From the NCBI GenBank assembly GCA_020064725.1, contig JAGTWJ010000002.1, positions 1,178,001 to 1,242,000 on the forward strand: a stretch of DNA of 64,000 nt, written 5' to 3'. Positions within the stretch are counted from its first letter, which is position 1, and every line of letters begins with the position of its first letter. This document shows positions 58,815 to 64,000 of this stretch, piece after piece. Source of the DNA: Drechslerella dactyloides (taxonomy: Eukaryota; Ascomycota; Orbiliomycetes; Orbiliales; Orbiliaceae). Both the position numbers and the translations under genes were made by a program. The notes beneath the pieces are model-generated. The model was not told the DNA's origin. It saw only the letters and a program-made list of their open reading frames with translations, and ran no database searches.

Positions 58815-60743
58815 ATGACGCTGACAAGTTGGCGCGAATGCGTTGACTACGACTACCGGTGGCGCGTCGCCCGCCTAGGAAGCGGCGAGGTTGGCTGGTC
58901 CTTCTGCTCGTTCAACGCGGACTTTATAGACAATTACTGGTCTATTCGATCGAGCGCGAACCCGCGGATGATAGATCAGTTCAACCAGGATTTGTACTTG
59001 GGCATTACTGATCCGACAAGACGGCCGAGAATCGAGTTTGGGGAGCTGTGGGACACACAGTGGAATGACTGGTTTCTGTATTTGACCATGGGTACCGCCG
59101 CGAGGGATTCCGGTAATCGAATACGGTGAGTGGTTGCGCGGTGGTTAATCCCCATATACATTACATGAAGCACATATACAATTATCTCCGTGCGATTGAC
59201 TATCGAGGTGACGGTTAAGAGCCTGTATACTGATGCAGCATCGCTATGAATAGGTGGACGGCGTATCGGCCTGTAACAGCCAGAGTGAGGGAAGGCTCAA
59301 ACCGCCAGATTGAACTACTCGCCGACGGCATGAATCCGACGTTTGAAGACCTCTCCCGTATTAGGAATCCAGAGGAAATAGACTTGAATGATCTAGGAGG
59401 TATAGCTCTAGATACATCTGGAGGGACGGCAGGGCGCACAATCAGACGCTATCCAGGGCCGTTCCCTGCCGTGGAAGTCAAGGGGAAATCGGACAATGAT
59501 CTTCAGCATGGAGATTTCTTAGTTATGCAGGGCGGCATCCATCTTCAAGGTAGGCGGAAGCGGAACGTCGATACCATCTGTCCCGCTCAGAAGTGAAGAT
59601 TTATTTGATCACTAACGTTGTATGCAACGAATAGTTTGCTTCCAGCGGATGGGCACCCGTATGGACGACGGCACCTACGAATCAGCAATCAGGCCGTCTT
59701 TCATTGAGTACTACGGAGACGATCGGCCACCCCCAGAAGACAGACCAGACGTCGTCGGCTGCCAGGAAATAGTACTTCGAGTCTACAAAGATATCGATAC
59801 CCGTATCGAACCAATACCACCGAGTCCGTCCCAGGAGCCGCAGCTGATAATGGAACTGACCGGCAATCTGCCTGTTGGTATTGTGCAACCGAATATCATC
59901 GTCGATGTAGGAGAGGGCTTCTCTGACGACACATCTCCGCAAATCTCCGATCCGAATGCCATCGACCAGGTATCCAATGCGCGAGCAGAATCGATACAAG
60001 CTGAGGACTCACCATACGATTACAATGGTGACGATAACAATATGGAATTAGAGCAAGAGGGGGTTTCACAGCAAGAAATCCCCAGGCAAGGAGCAGTCCA
60101 GCCTAATAACAACAATATCTTCAACCGATTCGATTCTATTTCGGGGCGGGCAGGCTTGCCCAACTATGTTCCGCGATTCCTGCCTCCAGTACCAGCGTTC
60201 TTGGGCTCGGACAATAGACAATACGCAGGCCGCGGACCGGCCTCGGAAACAGACTCAATCGAGGAGCTACTCAAGTCAGATCCTGATGACGAGGTGCTTG
60301 GGGAACTACCCAGAGGCGAATTCGGAGGAGATGTTTGGCCATGGGCGGACTCGCCCTCTGAGGGGAATAATCCCAGTGCGGACTTCTGGCAGCATGATCT
60401 TGAGGACAATCCTTTCTCACAAGCAAACCGGCAGAACGACTTTATGAGGATAAGTGAACAGTACCAACCTCCTCTGGGTCAGCGGGGATCGTTTGGTTTC
60501 GGCGATAATGCTATGAGCCCCGAGCAGCAATCGGATTCGCGATTCAACAGCCCGGATATCATGAGACAGAGAGAACAGCGGGGCCAGATTCAAATTCAAG
60601 GGCAGGGAATAGAAGAGGATCCGTACTGGCCGATACCAGAAGAGGACCCGTACATCGGCTTGAATCAAAATCAGATTGCAGTGATACAGGCGTATCTGTA
60701 CGAGCAGGAGCAGCAGCGGCAGCGGGAAGGGCAGCCACAATAG
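58815..60743 (+). CDS. Unrecognised protein with acidic disordered tail
   Basis: Exons 58815-59125, 59254-59549 and 59635-60743, total 1716 nt, 571 residues. Both introns are GT-AG (donors GTGAGT and GTAGGC), and each join keeps an open frame, which supports a real gene. The first 310 residues look folded, with many aromatics (WSFCSFNADFIDNYWSIR, WDTQWNDWFLYLTMG, RPSFIEYYGDD). There is no signal peptide or membrane segment. The rest is low-complexity, rich in Asp, Glu, Gln, Pro and Asn, with a short internal repeat (EEDPYWPIP, EEDPYIGLN) near the end. No known family is recognised. Confidence 0.65.
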
Positions 60744-61233
60744 ATGTACAATTGCAGATTCAGGATGTTGATACTATCATGTATGCTTGGCAGCGGCGTG
60801 TACGTAGATATAGTGCATAATGGTATAATGGTACGGTGTCGCGGTCGTGATGTTGTTTGCTGAGGGAGACTTTTGCACCGCCACAGCATCGCTGGCCAAC
60901 GGGTGTTCGTGTGGCGGTACGCGGTGTTGTAGTGCCAAGCCCCATCCAGCCAATCAGCGCCGCCGTTTGTCGTCCGTGGGAAAATTTCTAGCCCTAAGCC
61001 CTCATCCTGCCAGTGCTCTCGCGCAGCTTTGGCAGGCGCACCGCAACGACGAAGCAACACCACACCACAAGCACCACCAGTCCCGGAACTGTCCTCATCA
61101 GTTTCAAGGACCACTCCAGCCATCCCGACCCGACATCTCTGCATCGACCGAGCAATTTGCCCTTCGCTCTCCCCCTCCTCTACGACGCCGCCGTCTAACC
61201 ACCCTTAGACTTCACATCCGCCAAACATTCGAC
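60744..61233. other. Promoter region of RPL6
   Basis: 490 bp upstream of the RPL6 start. The part just before the ATG is rich in C and T, as is common for fungal ribosomal protein genes. Frames on both strands here are not supported. Confidence 0.5.
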
Positions 61234-62144
61234 ATGTCGACAAAGACCTTCGGTTCGGGTTCCCGGGAAATTCCCGCCAACAAGGCCTCCAAGTGGTATC
61301 CGACGGCTGATATCCCACAGCCCAAGAAGGTGGGTGGCTCTTATGATGGCGCATCTTGTTGTTTTTGAAGTGGAATCATAGGCAGTTTGAGGAAGAGCCG
61401 GGCAGCGATGAATTAGATAGCCTGGCGAGAAGCAGAATCCGAACAGGCGGTTTCGGTGGGCGCCGAAAAACAGCGCCGGCAGAAACGGTGGAATTGCCAT
61501 ATGATAGCGATCACATGCATATATGATATGGAATCAGGCATGCTAACAATATTTGACTCCGACAGGCCCGCAAGACTCAGCACCCTACCAAGCTGAGGGA
61601 GTCTCTTGTCCCGGGAACCATCCTCATAATCCTCGCTGGTCGCTTCAGAGGCAAGCGCGTCGTCTACCTCAAGCCGCTTGACGGTGGTGTCCTCCTTGTC
61701 ACCGGTCCCTTCAAGCTGAACGGTGTCCCTCTCCGTCGCGTCAACGCCCGCTATGTCATCGCCACAAGCACAAAGATCGATCTCCCCGAGTTGGATCTGG
61801 GCAAGTTCGACGACAAGTACTTCACTGCCGATGTTAAGGAGTCGTCTGAGGAGGACCAGTTCTTCGATGCCGCCAAGGCCGCCAAGGAGGTATGTCGAAT
61901 CCATGAATATGACGTATAAGCTGGTCGCAAAGCGATGCCATATGGAGCAGAAAGGGCGATGAAGGCGCTAACTTGACTCTTCAATCCGCAGAAGAAGCAA
62001 CTTCCGGAAAACCGGACTGCTGACCAGTCGGAGGTCGACAAGGCCCTGGTCTCGGTCATCAAGCAGACCCCGCAGCTCACCTCGTACCTGAAGTCCACCT
62101 TCAGCTTAAGCAAGGGTGACAGACCCCACCTCATGAAGTGGTAG
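61234..62144 (+). CDS. RPL6: 60S ribosomal protein L6 (eL6)
   Basis: A structural protein of the large ribosomal subunit. Exons are 61234-61329, 61566-61889 and 61992-62144, total 573 nt, 190 residues. The fungal eL6 signature is plain: KWYPTADIPQPKKARKTQ, LVPGTILIILAGRFRGKRVV with the KOW-type motif, LLVTGPFKLNGVPLRRVN and ARYVIATSTKIDL. It ends FSLSKGDRPHLMKW. The first intron is 236 nt, long for this genome but usual for ribosomal protein genes. The frame is open upstream of 61234 but only from a GTG; MSTKTFG at 61234 is the natural start. Confidence 0.97.
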
Positions 62145-63088
62145 TTTTTCTGTCTTGGAGACGAAATGAAAAACTAGCGATTTCTCCCTGTCAACCTTTT
62201 ATCACCTTAGCTCGAATATATCCCACGAACTTTTCTCCCGCGATAAATATATACCTTCACTCTCCGTCCGTCCGTCCGTCCGCTCCTTAAGCCTTTGAGG
62301 ATGTTTCTGTCCCGTGAACCGGCTTTCATCTCAATTCGACTTTTCGATACTTCCATCTTTCGGCATACGACCTACACGGCAGGCTCTATGACGCTGGCTG
62401 AGTTAGCTGGATCCGAAGGTGGTGGAGGCGTTGATATCGGATCGAGATGCAAGGCAGGACGATGGGAACAGGACATCTAAAAAAGGCACAAACCCACAGC
62501 TTCCTCCTCCTATCTCCTCTTCCATGTTACATACTATTTTAGTGCTTGACGGGCTGCATTCCTCTATACTTTTTACTCCTTACTGTATGATCATCTCTTT
62601 TTCCGTCCCTGGGCTGCTTCGGGTTTGCTGCTGTCTGCTACCACTACTTTTTTTTACACTTTTTTTATTTTTTTATTTTTTTCATGAAAGACTTATGGTA
62701 CTTTCTGTCCCGGTCTATAGGAGCTCGGGGCTCATGCAATGAAAGAGATACTGTAGCTCGATGAAAAGGACAGCTCCACCGCGGCGTACCTGATGTAATG
62801 AGGCAATTGAAGACTTAATCAACTTAACACCCACCAACGGCTTCGTCTGCATAACCTAATGCTTTATGCAGACTGGAGTGAAGTTAGTTTTATGAAGTGC
62901 TGTCTCGCTGAGGTTCCGTAATGGTAAACGCCACTGCGCAAACTATAAAGATCGCGCTGGGAGTGAATTAACGACAGCTCCAACGCGTTCGCCCCACCAA
63001 CCAATACAACATCCCCTGCACCACCATGTGAACCTCCCTCGATGGACATCCGATACCACATATTCGCGTCTCGAGATAGTCCACAGCA
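62145..63088. other. Intergenic region between RPL6 and RAD10
   Basis: 3' flank of RPL6 with a CCGT microsatellite at 62264-62282 and a T-rich run at 62648-62686, then the RAD10 promoter. A long antisense frame over RAD10 exon 1 is a shadow. Confidence 0.5.
62264..62282. repeat. CCGT tetranucleotide repeat
   Basis: About four and a half copies of CCGT, 120 bp after the RPL6 stop codon, probably within its 3' UTR. Confidence 0.8.
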
Positions 63089-64000
63089 ATGGATGACTAC
63101 GGAGACATTGACGATGCCGACTTCGCCGCCATAGCAGACGCCGCTGAAAAGGCGCACACAAGCAACAGCTCGAAGATCACCCCCAGACCCGCGCCGCAGC
63201 CCTCCACCAGCACGAGCGCTAGCAACTCCAAACCACCCGTCGTCCAACCCGTACCCCGAAAGATTCACAAGCCCGCGGGACCAAGCTCCATCATCGTGAA
63301 CACCCGGCAGGTGCGCATTTCCCCATCCATCTCCGCGACATAACTGCAGCGTCGCAACCCAACTGACCAACCCCGAAGAAAGGAAACCCCCTCCTCCCAT
63401 ACATCAAGTCCGTCCCCTGGGAGTACGGCGACATCGTTCCAGACTACCTCGTAACTCCAACGACAGGCATCCTCTTCCTCTCGCTGAAATACCACCGCCT
63501 CCACCCCGAATACATCTACACGCGCATCAAAGCCCTCGGTCGCGCATACACGCTCCGCGTCCTCCTCGTTCTCGTCGACACGGAGCAGCACTCAGACCCG
63601 CTCAAGGAGCTGACGAAGAGCGGGCTTGTGCATAATCTGACGGTGATACTAGCATGGAGTCCCGCGGAGGCCGGCCGGTACGTGGAGACGTACAAGATGC
63701 TGGAGAACGCGCCGGCGACAATGATCAAGGAGCGCCAGAAGGAGGATTATCTGAGCCGTGTGGAAGACTTCGTGACAAGTGTCAAGGGGGTGAATCGGAC
63801 GGACGCAGTTGCCTTGATCAGTATGTTCGGGAGTATGAGGGCTGCGGTGAATGCGAGTGAGGAGCAGATTGGGTTGGTGCCCGGGTGGGGAGAGAAGAAG
63901 ACGCGGCGGTGGTGCACGGCTGTCCGGGAGAATTTCCGAGTCGGTGGCGCGCTTGGGAAGAAGAGACGAGAGGAGGAGGAAGCAGACGAGGTAGTGGAGG
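63089..64000 (+). CDS. RAD10: DNA excision repair protein Rad10/ERCC1 (partial)
   Basis: The non-catalytic partner of the Rad1/XPF nuclease, which cuts 5' of DNA lesions in nucleotide excision repair and trims recombination ends. Exons are 63089-63310 and 63379 onward; the gene runs off the right edge. The first exon is a Ser/Pro-rich, disordered N-terminus ending SSIIVNTRQ. The second begins KGNPLLPYIKSVPWEYGDIV and continues with the nuclease-like central fold (LFLSLKYHRLHPEYIYTRI), then the helix-hairpin-helix domain (FVTSVKGVNRTDAVALISMF, LVPGWGEKKTRRW). The central fold lacks the ERKxxxD nuclease motif, as expected for Rad10. The intron begins GTGCGC; its acceptor at 63378 keeps the frame. 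Confidence 0.94.

Noticed and set aside
61330..61565. Possible box C/D snoRNA in the first RPL6 intron
   Set aside because: TGATG-like C boxes occur, but no CTGA D box is present at a suitable distance.
62864..63400. 178-codon minus-strand frame over RAD10 exon 1
   Set aside because: Gly-rich shadow of the RAD10 coding strand.

Overview
The window looks like nuclear DNA of a filamentous ascomycete (Pezizomycotina). The evidence is short GT-AG introns of about 50-240 nt, often with CTAAC-type branch sites, a fungal GT69 mannosyltransferase, a Pth11/SAT4-like 7-TM protein, an ergosteryl-glucosidase-type GH5 enzyme, several F-box genes, small secreted proteins, and housekeeping genes of fungal type. 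The species cannot be named from the sequence. There is no operon, CRISPR array, rRNA gene or convincing functional tRNA gene.

Layout. 0-11.6 kb: a truncated GT69 mannosyltransferase (-), two small secreted-protein genes (+), a DUF3237-type gene (-) with an odd first interruption, and an F-box gene (+). 12-23.5 kb is the dense conserved block: LSM8 (-), EMP24 (+), MOB2 (-), LEO1 (+), a second F-box gene (+) and a five-exon TPR protein (-). 23.5-33.2 kb is a gene-poor, mostly AT-rich stretch with homopolymers, tandem repeats, short dispersed repeats and two tRNA-like elements. It holds only two small secreted-protein genes, one with an apparent frame break. 33.2-48.6 kb: an F-box/LRR-like gene, an MDR-family oxidoreductase, an aldo-keto reductase, a GH5 steryl/ceramide glucosidase (-), a small Prp3/RWDD2 C-terminal-like protein, and a metallo-beta-lactamase-fold protein with a degenerate metal motif. 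49.4-50.0 kb: an unrecognised membrane protein (-). 50.1-56.4 kb: a second long gene-free stretch with a TG microsatellite. 56.4-64 kb: the 7-TM protein, an unrecognised 571-residue protein with a disordered tail, RPL6 and the start of RAD10.

How the genes relate. Most are unrelated housekeeping functions: LSM8 in the U6 snRNP, Emp24 in ER-Golgi cargo export, Mob2 as NDR-kinase activator, Leo1 in the PAF1 complex, RPL6 in the ribosome and Rad10 in excision repair. Head-to-head pairs share probable two-way promoters: LSM8/EMP24, MOB2/LEO1, DUF3237/F-box and GH5/Prp3_C-like. The accessory character lies in four small secreted proteins, three F-box genes and the AT-rich repeat stretch. I found no coherent new multi-gene system. 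The best leads are a 248-nt non-canonical interruption bounded by a 6-bp direct repeat in the DUF3237 gene, the frame-broken secreted-protein gene near 25.6 kb, the paired tRNA-like elements near 32.2 kb, and the unrecognised protein at 58.8-60.7 kb.

Exon boundaries were set by hand from splice motifs, reading frame and family expectation. Each multi-exon total was checked to be divisible by three.
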